Assembly (NCBI RefSeq): GCF_938015785.1
Contig: NZ_CALLWC010000053.1
Span: 1-13,055 of the forward strand
Source: an uncultured Campylobacter sp.
GTDB lineage: Bacteria > Campylobacterota > Campylobacteria > Campylobacterales > Campylobacteraceae
Length of the DNA stretch: 13,055 nucleotides
Reading direction: 5' to 3'
Part shown: positions 6,460 through 13,055 of the stretch, in pieces
How positions within the stretch are numbered: position 1 is the first letter of the stretch
How the letters are laid out: each line of letters begins with the position of its first letter
Program-made: the position numbers and the translations under genes
Notes under the pieces: generated by a model
What the model saw: only the letters and a program-made list of their open reading frames with translations
Database searches by the model: none
What the model was told of the DNA's origin: nothing

Positions 6460-7866
6460 TTTCAGAAGCTCGTTTACCTTCGCGGGGTTAAACGCGCCCT
6501 TGCCCTCTTTCATCACTTGGCCTACGAAGAAGCCGAATAGCTTGTCCTTGCCGCCGCGGTAGTCCGCGACCTTGTCCTCGTTTGCGCTCATCACGCGCGC
6601 TATGATCTCCAAAATAGTGCCGTCATCGCTTACCTGCCTCAAGCCAAGCTTATCAATGACCGAGCTTACGGCCTCGTCGTGCTCCATTAGATAATCAAGC
6701 ACCTCTTTGGCGGCCTTTTGAGATAAGGCGCCGCCTTCGATCGCGCTTAAAAGCTCGCTCATCTTTGCGCTACCTACGGGCGAATCCTCAATCGTAACGC
6801 CGTTTTTGAGCCTGCCCGCAAGCTCGACGGTAAGCCAGCTCACGCAGAGTTTGGGCTCGTGCCCCGCCGCGATCAGTTCCTCAAAAAATCGCGCGTTTTC
6901 GTAGGTCGAGATTATGATCTCGGCGTCCTTCTCTTTAACGCCCAGCTCGCGGACGTAGCGAGCTTTTTTCTGATCGGGCAGCTCGGGGATCTGCTGCGCA
7001 GCAGCTAACATCTCGTCATCCACGATCACGGTTAGCAGATCGGGGTCTGGAAAGTAGCGGTACTCGGCGCTGTCCTCTTTGCTGCGCATCGGCTTGGTGA
7101 TAAGCTTAGCGGTATCAAAAAGGCGGGTTTCTTGCACGACCTCTTGCTCATATTTGCCGTCCTGCCACGCTTCGATCTGACGCTCAATCTCAAACTCGAT
7201 CGCTTTTTGGATAAATTTAAAGGAGTTTAAATTTTTAATCTCCACGCGCGTGTAGAGCCTTTGCTCGCCTTGCGGACGGATGCTGACGTTTACGTCGCAG
7301 CGAAACGAGCCTTCCTGCATATTTGCGTCGCTGATATTTAAAAAGCGCAAAATGCTGTGGAGTTTTTTTAGATACGCGACCGCCTCGTCCGCAGAGCGCA
7401 TATCGGGCTCGCTTACGATCTCCAAAAGCGGCGTGCCGGCGCGGTTTAGATCGACTAGGCTGCGCGAGCTTTCGTGATTATTCTTGCCCGCATCCTCCTC
7501 TAGGTGCGCGCGCGTAATGCCGATGCGCTTGCTCTGTCCGTCCGCGGCTATGAAAAGCTCGCCGTGCTCGACGATCGGGATCGTCCACTGCGAAATTTGA
7601 TACGCCTTGGGAAGGTCGGGGTAGAAGTAGTTTTTGCGGTCAAATACCGACTTGCGATTGATCGTCGCATTGACGGCGGTGCCGAGGCTAATGGCTTTTT
7701 TAACCGCCTCCTCGTTTAGCACCGGAAGAGCGCCCGGAAGCGCCAAGCAGGTCGGGCAAACGTGCGAATTCGCCTCGTCGCCGAAGCTCGTGGGGCAGGA
7801 GCAGAAAATTTTTGTTTTGGTATTTAGCTGGCAGTGTACCTCCAGGCCGATCACGGTTTCAAACAT
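6445..7866 (-). CDS. gatB: Asp-tRNA(Asn)/Glu-tRNA(Gln) amidotransferase subunit B
   Basis: A 473-residue subunit of the GatCAB complex, which converts Glu-tRNA(Gln) and Asp-tRNA(Asn) to the correctly amidated tRNAs in bacteria lacking the matching tRNA synthetases. GatB binds the mischarged tRNA and phosphorylates its carboxylate, using ammonia channelled from GatA. It opens with FETVIGLEVHCQL. Four cysteines (C22, C24, C37, C40) match the family zinc site. The signature DLNRAGTPLLEIVSEPDM is at 139-156, and the C-terminal tRNA-binding tail domain covers roughly the last 150 residues. The length is typical. The ATG follows AAAGG (about nine bases upstream) and a likely -10 box at 7900-7905. 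gatA and gatC are not in the window, which is usual for campylobacters. Confidence 0.97.
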   Translation of the reverse strand: MFETVIGLEVHCQLNTKTKIFCSCPTSFGDEANSHVCPTCLALPGALPVLNEEAVKKAISLGTAVNATINRKSVFDRKNYFYPDLPKAYQISQWTIPIVEHGELFIAADGQSKRIGITRAHLEEDAGKNNHESSRSLVDLNRAGTPLLEIVSEPDMRSADEAVAYLKKLHSILRFLNISDANMQEGSFRCDVNVSIRPQGEQRLYTRVEIKNLNSFKFIQKAIEFEIERQIEAWQDGKYEQEVVQETRLFDTAKLITKPMRSKEDSAEYRYFPDPDLLTVIVDDEMLAAAQQIPELPDQKKARYVRELGVKEKDAEIIISTYENARFFEELIAAGHEPKLCVSWLTVELAGRLKNGVTIEDSPVGSAKMSELLSAIEGGALSQKAAKEVLDYLMEHDEAVSSVIDKLGLRQVSDDGTILEIIARVMSANEDKVADYRGGKDKLFGFFVGQVMKEGKGAFNPAKVNELLKQKLG

Positions 7867-7899
7867 AAACTTAACCTTTTAGAATAAAAATTTCGCGTA

Positions 7900-7905
7900 A
7901 TTTTA
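7900..7905 (-). promoter_or_regulatory. Candidate -10 box for gatB
   Basis: The minus strand reads TTGTAAAATTACG, giving TAAAAT about 35 bases before the gatB ATG. Almost the same string lies before atpB. No -35 match is seen. Confidence 0.35.
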
Positions 7906-7968
7906 CAATTTTTTGCTTTAATACTCGCTTGCAGCGGCACACGGCGCGGCTAAATTTTAAAATTTAAT

Positions 7969-7986
7969 CGAATAGATTTCTATTCG
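7969..7986 (-). terminator. Hairpin at the end of the atpB transcript
   Basis: CGAATAG (7969-7975) and CTATTCG (7980-7986) form a perfect 7-bp stem with a 4-nt loop, and the stop of the 74-residue gene is inside the right arm. On the minus strand the next bases are ATTAAATTTT, so a weak intrinsic terminator is plausible. Confidence 0.5.
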
Positions 7987-8204
7987 CCGCCATGAAGGAG
8001 CTTTTCTTTCAGATCAAAAACATCGACCATCAAGCAGGTGATAATGACGCATATCACGCCCGGCGCGGTGCAGATGAAGAGGAATTTTAACCCCAAAAAA
8101 TAAAATGACGGATAGGCAAAAAAGACGAATGCGCCGACGAAAATCAATCCGAACGACGCACCCACGAGGAAGTATAAGAAATTTCGCTTAAAATTAATGC
8201 TCAT
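7980..8204 (-). CDS. Small membrane protein downstream of atpB
   Basis: A 74-residue protein with two hydrophobic segments at about 9-31 and 38-60, joined by a short loop, a basic N terminus (INFKRNF) and the charged tail DVFDLKEKLLHGGE. It is probably an inner-membrane hairpin. Its ATG overlaps the end of atpB by 11 bp in another frame and lacks a strong Shine-Dalgarno sequence, so translation is likely coupled to atpB. C. jejuni has a small predicted membrane protein in the same place (Cj1203c beside atpB Cj1204c, from memory), which supports a real, conserved gene. Its function is unknown. The location suggests a link to ATP synthase, comparable to AtpI-type accessory proteins, but I see no AtpI signature. 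Confidence 0.75.
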   Translation of the reverse strand: MSINFKRNFLYFLVGASFGLIFVGAFVFFAYPSFYFLGLKFLFICTAPGVICVIITCLMVDVFDLKEKLLHGGE

Positions 8205-8874
8205 CGACGATCACGGCGCCCGCTAGATAAACGTAGCTTAAAACCATGAAAATGAAAGTCTGCAAAATCGCCATAAAAGTAAGCAGCGCAAACGGCACCA
8301 TCGGCACTAGCGCAGGAGCCAGAGTAAGCATAACGAGCAGGAAGGTATCGTCGCCTTTGATATTTCCGAAAAGTCGGAAAGAAAGCGATACGACGCGCGA
8401 AAAATGCGAGACGATCTCTATGACGAACATAAACGGCGCTAGGATTTTCACCGGGCCCATAAAGTGCTTTAGGTAGTTGATCACGCCGTGCTCGCGAACG
8501 CCCTCAAAATGGTAATACAACCAAACGCAAAGCGTAAGCGAAAGGGTTAAATTTAGACTCGCGCTCGGCGACTCAAAGCCAGGCACCAAGCCGATAACGT
8601 TACTAAAAAATATCACAAATCCCAATGTTGCGATTAGCGGAAGATATTTTTTGGCTTGTTCCTCGCTGCCCATAGCGTCCTTACCGATCGTTAGTACGCC
8701 GCTTAGGTAGGCTTCGGCGATATTTTGCATGCCGTGTGGTACAAGCTGAAGCGAGCGAGTGGAGCAAAGCGCGACGGCTACGATGATAGCGACGACCAAA
8801 AAGAAGTAAAAAAGGTAGATAAAAGTGTGGTCGTAAGAAATTAAACCGCCGAAAAGAAAGATGTCTTTTAGCAT
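8194..8874 (-). CDS. atpB: F0F1 ATP synthase subunit a
   Basis: A 226-residue inner-membrane protein forming the stationary half of the F0 proton channel beside the c-ring. SLSFRLFGNIKG at 163-174 carries the essential arginine (R167, corresponding to E. coli Arg210), and the conserved NVIGLVPG is at 92-99. Several long hydrophobic helices fill the rest, as expected. The length is typical of campylobacters and shorter than E. coli AtpB (271). AAGGG sits five bases before the ATG. As in other campylobacterotes the gene stands apart from the rest of the atp genes; here it is followed by an overlapping small membrane-protein gene. It is divergent from the hrcA operon. Confidence 0.96.
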   Translation of the reverse strand: MLKDIFLFGGLISYDHTFIYLFYFFLVVAIIVAVALCSTRSLQLVPHGMQNIAEAYLSGVLTIGKDAMGSEEQAKKYLPLIATLGFVIFFSNVIGLVPGFESPSASLNLTLSLTLCVWLYYHFEGVREHGVINYLKHFMGPVKILAPFMFVIEIVSHFSRVVSLSFRLFGNIKGDDTFLLVMLTLAPALVPMVPFALLTFMAILQTFIFMVLSYVYLAGAVIVDEH

Positions 8875-9311
8875 AAAAACCCTTGATCGTTGAAATTTGA
8901 GGCGTATTTTACACTTCTATTCGTTAAAGTATATTTAAATTTGCGCCAGCGAGTAAAATTTTGAGCTTTGCGAGTTCTCACACCGCTTTGCTTGCCTAGC
9001 ACTTTCGTCTAGCTTGCGCGCCATTTATGCGGGAATTTTGCGTTTTTTTGGCATTTAGCTCCATATTTACAGCAAATGACAAAATTTTTGCTAGTAAGCA
9101 CGAAATTTGCGGATACACTGCCAATTTGCTATTTTTGCAAAATAGAATTTATCTGGTGCATACGGCGAAGCTCTAAGCCGGCTGCGTGGTAAAATTTACG
9201 TTTACGAATACGAAAAATACAATAAAATTCTACCGCGACGGCGCTGCGGTAAATTTCAAGAGTTTTAAGAATTTTAAGAATTCCACTCAGCTCAAAAAAC
9301 ATAATTAAATT
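8875..9311. other. Divergent intergenic region between atpB and hrcA
   Basis: No gene is recognised. The left end holds the atpB ribosome site and a candidate -10 box. Further right are a 7-bp hairpin (CTATTTT-TGC-AAAATAG, 9129-9145) and a perfect tandem 9-mer (TTTTAAGAA twice, 9263-9280) about 85 bp before the hrcA -35 box. The rest is AT-rich DNA with many stops in all frames. Confidence 0.6.
8906..8911 (-). promoter_or_regulatory. Candidate -10 box for atpB
   Basis: The minus strand reads GTGTAAAATACG, giving TAAAAT about 31 bases before the atpB ATG. It closely resembles the element before gatB (TTGTAAAATTACG). There is no recognisable -35 box. Confidence 0.35.
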
Positions 9312-9338
9312 TTAGCAAACTCTGAACCAGATTGCTAA
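9312..9338. promoter_or_regulatory. CIRCE-type operator 1, upstream of the hrcA promoter
   Basis: TTAGCAAAC, nine bases, then GATTGCTAA. Against the HrcA operator consensus TTAGCACTC-N9-GAGTGCTAA the arms match 7/9 and 8/9 with exactly the canonical spacing. The wider inverted repeat is a perfect 12 bp per arm (9307-9318 and 9332-9343). It ends 26 bp before the -35 box. Confidence 0.7.
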
Positions 9339-9364
9339 AATTTTATAAAATTTATATAAAAACC

Positions 9365-9394
9365 TTGACATCCTACCACTCAATGTTGTATAAT
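9365..9394 (+). promoter_or_regulatory. Sigma-70 promoter of hrcA-grpE-dnaK
   Basis: TTGACA (9365-9370) and TATAAT (9389-9394) are both perfect consensus hexamers, 18 bp apart. Transcription should start near 9401. A consensus -35 is unusual in this group. The position rules out the longer hrcA frame opening at 9332. Confidence 0.88.
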
Positions 9395-9395
9395 A

Positions 9396-9422
9396 CTGGC
9401 AATCTTACCGAAAGAGTGCTAA
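9396..9422. promoter_or_regulatory. CIRCE operator 2, over the start site and ribosome site
   Basis: CTGGCAATC, nine bases, then GAGTGCTAA. The right arm is a perfect CIRCE half-site and the left matches 6/9. It begins right after the -10 box and covers the predicted transcription start and the hrcA Shine-Dalgarno region, so bound HrcA would block initiation. The dyad is 84 bp from that of operator 1. Confidence 0.82.
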
Positions 9423-9424
9423 AA

Positions 9425-10213
9425 GTGAAAACGAATAAACGTGATATGATCCTGGAATCCATCATTTCCGCCTATCTCGATAGCAACACCCCGATCGGAT
9501 CTTCCGAGCTGGGTGAGCGTATGGGCGTAGCGATGTCAGCGTCTAGCATCCGAATTTATTTTAAGCGCTTAAGCGACGAGGGGGCTTTGACGCAGCTTCA
9601 TGTAAGTGGTGGTAGAATTCCGACGGTTGCGACGATGCAGGATTACTGGCGCGCTAGACTTAGCTTCGACGATGAGTTAAAAATAGACGATGCTCGCGAG
9701 CTAGAAGCGGTGCTTGAGGATTTTGAAATTTACTGTATGATTTTCAACGCCGAAAACGAAGCCCTAAGCGAAGTCATCAATCACGATGATCGTTTCATAA
9801 TCCTTACATTTAGAACGGATGAGATTATCTTAAAATACGATTTTAGAGTTTTTAAATTCCTATCAAATTTAATAGGAATTTCACTCGGAGATTTGGAGCT
9901 AGCTTCGATGCAGATCGGTCTGCGCGAGCTTAGCACCAAAATCAAAGAGCTAAAAAATTCTAAAATCGAATTTCTTTGTAACGAGGTCGTAGCGTATAAA
10001 ATTTTCAAAGACGAGCGGTTTAAAATTTTACTCAACCCCTCGATCGCCGTAAATTTTACTAAAAATTTGATCTTTGCGCCCTACTTCGAGCACGGATTTA
10101 TGGGGATCAAACGCCCCGTAAAATTCGAAGGCGAGGACGCTACGATGATCTGCGCAGGCAGCGTTTACGAGAATTACGAGAAATTTTTTAACTACGCTAA
10201 AGGAGTAGCATGA
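9425..10213 (+). CDS. hrcA: Heat-inducible transcription repressor HrcA
   Basis: A 262-residue repressor that binds CIRCE operators and controls chaperone genes; in the family it needs GroEL for activity. Residues about 1-75 form the winged-helix DNA-binding domain, with TPIGSSELGERMG in the recognition region and VSGGRIPT matching the family hallmark SAGRIPT. The rest is the divergent dimerisation/GAF-like part. I start it at the GTG at 9425 because the frame from 9332 would overlap the promoter, GAAAGAG lies eight bases before this GTG, and the length then matches C. jejuni HrcA (about 264) though it is shorter than the B. subtilis protein (343). The next in-frame ATG (9446) has no ribosome site. 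It overlaps grpE by four bases (ATGA), first gene of hrcA-grpE-dnaK. Confidence 0.93.
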   Translation: MKTNKRDMILESIISAYLDSNTPIGSSELGERMGVAMSASSIRIYFKRLSDEGALTQLHVSGGRIPTVATMQDYWRARLSFDDELKIDDARELEAVLEDFEIYCMIFNAENEALSEVINHDDRFIILTFRTDEIILKYDFRVFKFLSNLIGISLGDLELASMQIGLRELSTKIKELKNSKIEFLCNEVVAYKIFKDERFKILLNPSIAVNFTKNLIFAPYFEHGFMGIKRPVKFEGEDATMICAGSVYENYEKFFNYAKGVA

Positions 10214-10785
10214 GCCATAAATTTAAAGAGCACAGCGATAAAAATGCAGCGTGCGATAGTGAAGAAAAAGAGGTTTGCGAGCAGTGCGCGTCAGAGGCGA
10301 GCGAGCCGCAAGAGGTGCAGACATGCGATGATACCGACGCGCAGATACAAAAGCTTCAAAACGAGCTGAGTGAGATCACCGATAAATTTTACCGCGCCAA
10401 TGCGGATTTTGAAAATCTCAAAAAACGTTTGGAAAAAGAAAAAGATAACGCTGTTGCTTACGCTAGCGAGAGCTTTGCAAAGGATCTGCTGCCGATAATC
10501 GACGCGCTTGAGGAAGCCGCCAAAATTGATGTGGAAGGTAATGAGCTTGCGGATAAAATTGAGGTCGGCGTAAAACAATGTCTAAGCCTTTTTACAAAGA
10601 CTTTTGAAAAATACGGTATCGTTCCGATAGCGACGGATGCGGGATTCGATCCTAGCGTGCATAACGCGATCTCGATGATCGAGGCAGAGGGTGCAAACTC
10701 GGGCGATATAGTTCAGGTCTATCAAAAAGGCTATATGTATAAGCAGCGCGTTTTGCGCGCCGCTATGGTGGTGGTGGCGAAATGA
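10210..10785 (+). CDS. grpE: Nucleotide exchange factor GrpE
   Basis: A 191-residue dimeric cochaperone that releases ADP from DnaK and so restarts its substrate cycle. The first 40 or so residues are acidic and probably disordered. They contain four cysteines (C15, C23, C26, C39), including a CEQC motif, which is unusual for GrpE. A long coiled coil follows at about 42-85 (NELSEITDKFYRANADFENL), then the four-helix and C-terminal beta domain ending in the family signature around FDPSVHNAISMIE and the final GYMYKQRVLRAAMVVVAK. AAAGGAG lies a few bases before the ATG, and translation is coupled to hrcA by the ATGA overlap. A 45-bp gap separates it from dnaK. Confidence 0.96.
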   Translation: MSHKFKEHSDKNAACDSEEKEVCEQCASEASEPQEVQTCDDTDAQIQKLQNELSEITDKFYRANADFENLKKRLEKEKDNAVAYASESFAKDLLPIIDALEEAAKIDVEGNELADKIEVGVKQCLSLFTKTFEKYGIVPIATDAGFDPSVHNAISMIEAEGANSGDIVQVYQKGYMYKQRVLRAAMVVVAK

Positions 10786-10830
10786 TCGCTCAAATTTTAA
10801 AATTTTAAATTCAACACAAAGGATAAACAA

Positions 10831-12717
10831 ATGGCAAAAGTCATAGGCATCGACCTAGGAACAACAAACTCGTGCGTAAGCATATTCGAGCGCGGCGAGA
10901 GCAAGATCATACCGAACAAAGAGGGTAAAAACACCACTCCGTCGGTAGTCGCTTTCACCGACAAAGGCGAGGTTTTAGTAGGCGACAGCGCCAAGCGCCA
11001 AGCAGTCACTAACCCGGAAAAAACGATCTATTCGATCAAGCGCATCATGGGTCTTATGATGAATGAAAAAAATGCGCAGGAGGCCAAAAAGCGCCTACCG
11101 TATAAAATCATCGACCGAAATGGCGCGTGCGCGGTAGAGATCGCGGGCAAGGTTTATACGCCGCAAGAAATTTCAGCCAAAGTGCTGATCAAGCTAAAAG
11201 AGGACGCCGAGGCGTTTTTGGGCGAGCCGGTTGTCGATGCGGTCATCACCGTGCCTGCGTATTTCAACGACAGCCAAAGAAAGGCAACAAAAGAAGCAGG
11301 AACAATTGCAGGTCTAAACGTGCTTCGCATCATCAACGAGCCGACCGCAGCGGCGCTTGCGTATGGACTGGATAAAAAAGAATCCGAAAAGATCGTCGTT
11401 TACGATCTAGGCGGCGGTACATTCGACGTAACCGTGCTAGAAACCGGCGATAGCGTCGTAGAAGTTTTAGCTACCGGCGGTAATGCATTTTTGGGCGGCG
11501 ATGATTTCGATAACAAACTGATCGACTTTTTAACCTCGGAATTTCAATCTGAAACAGGTATCGACTTGCGTGGCGATGTCATGGCTATGCAGCGTCTAAA
11601 AGAGGCTGCGGAAAACGCCAAAAAAGAGCTAAGCAGCGCGATGGAAACGACGGTAAATTTACCTTTCATCACTGCTGATGCCACAGGTCCAAAGCACCTG
11701 ATGAAAACTATCACTAGAGCTAAATTTGAAAGCATGATCGATTCTTTGGTAGATGAGACCATAAGCACTCTAAAAAAGGTCGTAAGCGATGCAGGTCTTA
11801 GCATGAACGACATAAAAGAGGTCGTCATGGTTGGCGGCTCGACGCGCGTGCCACTCGTGCAAGAGGAGGTCAAAAAGGCTTTCGGCAAGGAGCTAAATAA
11901 GAGCGTAAACCCTGACGAAGTCGTAGCGATCGGCGCGGCGATCCAAGGCGCGGTCATCAAAGGCGACGTAAAAGACGTGCTACTACTCGACGTCACTCCG
12001 CTAAGCCTCGGCATCGAAACCCTGGGCGGCGTGATGACCAAGATCATCGAAAAGGGAACTACGATACCTACGAAAAAATCTCAAACCTTCTCGACAGCAG
12101 AGGATAATCAAAGCGCCGTTACGATCAACGTCTTGCAGGGCGAGCGCGAGTTTGCAAAAGACAACAAATCGCTAGGAAATTTCAATCTTGAAGGCATCAT
12201 GCCCGCTCCTCGCGGCGTGCCGCAGATCGAGGTGGAATTCAACATCGATGCGAACGGAATCTTAACCGTTTCGGCAAAAGACAAAGCCACCGGCAAAGCA
12301 ACCGATATCCGCATCACCGGCTCAAGCGGCTTAAGCGATGCCGAAATCGATAAGATGGTAAAGGATGCCGAGCTTCACAAAGAGGAAGACAACAAGCGCA
12401 AAGAGACCGTCGAAGCGCGTAACCAAGCCGACAGCATCGCACATCAAACCGAAAAGAGCCTAAGCGAGATGGGCGAGAAGGTGCCGGGCGATCTACGCGC
12501 TAAGATCGAGGGCGCGCTAAACGATCTAAAAGCCGTGTTAAAGGATGAAAACGCGAGCAAGGAAGCGATAAACTCTAAAGTAGAAGCCCTAAGCAAGGTC
12601 GCCGAGGATCTATACAAGGCTGCCAGCGCAAACCAAGGTGCGCAAGGCGGATCGCAAAGCAGCGGTGCAAACGGCGGTAAAAAAGACGACGACGTCATCG
12701 ACGCCGAAGTCGAATAA
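10831..12717 (+). CDS. dnaK: Molecular chaperone DnaK (Hsp70)
   Basis: A 628-residue cytosolic ATP-driven chaperone that folds nascent and heat-damaged proteins with GrpE and DnaJ. The ATPase domain begins IGIDLGTTNSCVSIFERG and includes VVYDLGGGTFDVTVLE at about 189-204 and VVMVGGSTRVPLVQ at about 331-344. The interdomain linker LLLDVTPLSLG is at about 383-393, followed by the beta-sandwich peptide-binding domain and the helical lid. The protein ends in a glycine/serine-rich stretch and DDDVIDAEVE, the usual acidic tail. AAAGGA lies eight bases before the ATG. It is last in the operon and is followed 10 bp later by a strong terminator. dnaJ is not adjacent. Confidence 0.98.
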   Translation: MAKVIGIDLGTTNSCVSIFERGESKIIPNKEGKNTTPSVVAFTDKGEVLVGDSAKRQAVTNPEKTIYSIKRIMGLMMNEKNAQEAKKRLPYKIIDRNGACAVEIAGKVYTPQEISAKVLIKLKEDAEAFLGEPVVDAVITVPAYFNDSQRKATKEAGTIAGLNVLRIINEPTAAALAYGLDKKESEKIVVYDLGGGTFDVTVLETGDSVVEVLATGGNAFLGGDDFDNKLIDFLTSEFQSETGIDLRGDVMAMQRLKEAAENAKKELSSAMETTVNLPFITADATGPKHLMKTITRAKFESMIDSLVDETISTLKKVVSDAGLSMNDIKEVVMVGGSTRVPLVQEEVKKAFGKELNKSVNPDEVVAIGAAIQGAVIKGDVKDVLLLDVTPLSLGIETLGGVMTKIIEKGTTIPTKKSQTFSTAEDNQSAVTINVLQGEREFAKDNKSLGNFNLEGIMPAPRGVPQIEVEFNIDANGILTVSAKDKATGKATDIRITGSSGLSDAEIDKMVKDAELHKEEDNKRKETVEARNQADSIAHQTEKSLSEMGEKVPGDLRAKIEGALNDLKAVLKDENASKEAINSKVEALSKVAEDLYKAASANQGAQGGSQSSGANGGKKDDDVIDAEVE

Positions 12718-12727
12718 CTCCCCTACT

Positions 12728-12751
12728 TCGAGCCGATATATATCGGCTCGA
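12728..12751 (+). terminator. Intrinsic terminator after dnaK
   Basis: A perfect 24-bp palindrome with arm TCGAGCCGATAT begins 10 bp after the dnaK stop and is followed by TCTTTTAGC. It is the strongest terminator in the window. Confidence 0.88.
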
Positions 12752-13011
12752 TCTTTTAGCAAAACTCCAAACCCTTCCGTTAAATTTAAAGCCCCGGTTG
12801 CAAGCCTTAGATCTCGCGCGCTTTGTAACCTCCAAATTTGTTTTAAAATTTCAAATTTAAGCCGCAGCCGCATTAAAATTTAAAATTTCGCTACTAAATT
12901 TAGATGCGCCGAAGTCCGGCTAAATTTGCATAACGGCGGCGAATGTGCCGATAAGTTATAGCTAATTAAGCTTAAATCGGCTATCATCGCATGAAATATC
13001 AAGGAGTAAGC

Positions 13012-13055
13012 TTGCGCCTGAAGTACCTTTGTATAATAGTTTTTATGATTTGGCT
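13012..13055 (+). CDS. Start of a membrane or secreted protein, truncated by the window end
   Basis: AAGGAG at 13001-13006 is followed after five bases by TTG at 13012, and the frame then reads MRLKYLCIIVFMIW up to the edge: a basic start followed by a hydrophobic run, as in a signal peptide or first membrane helix. An in-frame ATG at 12991 would add seven residues but has no ribosome site, so TTG is preferred. The upstream stretch contains an inverted GCCGAT (12947-12952) / ATCGGC (12976-12981) pair that might be part of its control region. Too little is visible to name a family. Confidence 0.5.
   Translation, partial: MRLKYLCIIVFMIW

Noticed and set aside
9332..9424. Extended N terminus of HrcA from the ATG at 9332
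   Set aside because: The extension contains the promoter and operator 2, and part of operator 1, and would make the protein longer than its campylobacter relatives.
1..13055. tRNA, rRNA or insertion sequences
   Set aside because: I looked for T-loop-like GGTTCGA motifs, transposase-like frames and flanking inverted repeats, and found none.

Overview
The window looks like chromosomal DNA of a Campylobacter-type campylobacterote, probably one of the higher-GC oral or gut species (C. gracilis, C. showae, C. rectus or C. curvus type). The evidence is the protein content (a short HrcA in an hrcA-grpE-dnaK operon, a 226-residue AtpB followed by a small overlapping membrane protein, and the gatB/gpsA pair), coding sequence richer in GC than C. 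jejuni, and intergenic DNA full of AAATTT-type words. The species is an inference.

Layout. Positions 1-572 are the end of a CRISPR array: nine 30-bp repeats, 34-35-bp spacers, and a two-spacer block present more than twice. It continues past the left edge and no cas gene is visible. A leader-like gap follows (573-936). A run of minus-strand genes comes next: a DKNYY-repeat membrane protein (937-2385), a UraA-type NCS2 nucleobase permease (2622-3863), gpsA (4582-5472), gatB (6445-7866), a 74-residue membrane protein (7980-8204) overlapping atpB (8194-8874). Long gaps of 718 and 972 bp flank gpsA. The larger one carries a consensus extended -10 box, degenerate AT-rich repeats and a stop-interrupted cysteine-rich reading frame.

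From about 9300 transcription turns to the plus strand. A consensus sigma-70 promoter (9365-9394) drives hrcA (GTG start at 9425), grpE and dnaK, ending at a strong palindromic terminator (12728-12751). Two CIRCE-type operators, each with the canonical 9-nt spacing, flank this promoter with dyad centres 84 bp apart, which suggests that HrcA autorepresses the chaperone operon through two sites. A truncated gene, probably starting at a TTG with a strong Shine-Dalgarno sequence, begins at 13012.

Functionally the window combines adaptive immunity (array only), pyrimidine/purine uptake, phospholipid precursor synthesis (GpsA), tRNA amidation (GatB), the F0 sector of ATP synthase, and the HrcA-controlled DnaK chaperone system. 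I see no wholly new multi-gene system. The most notable items are the paired CIRCE operators, the duplicated CRISPR spacer block and the unexplained gpsA-gatB gap.
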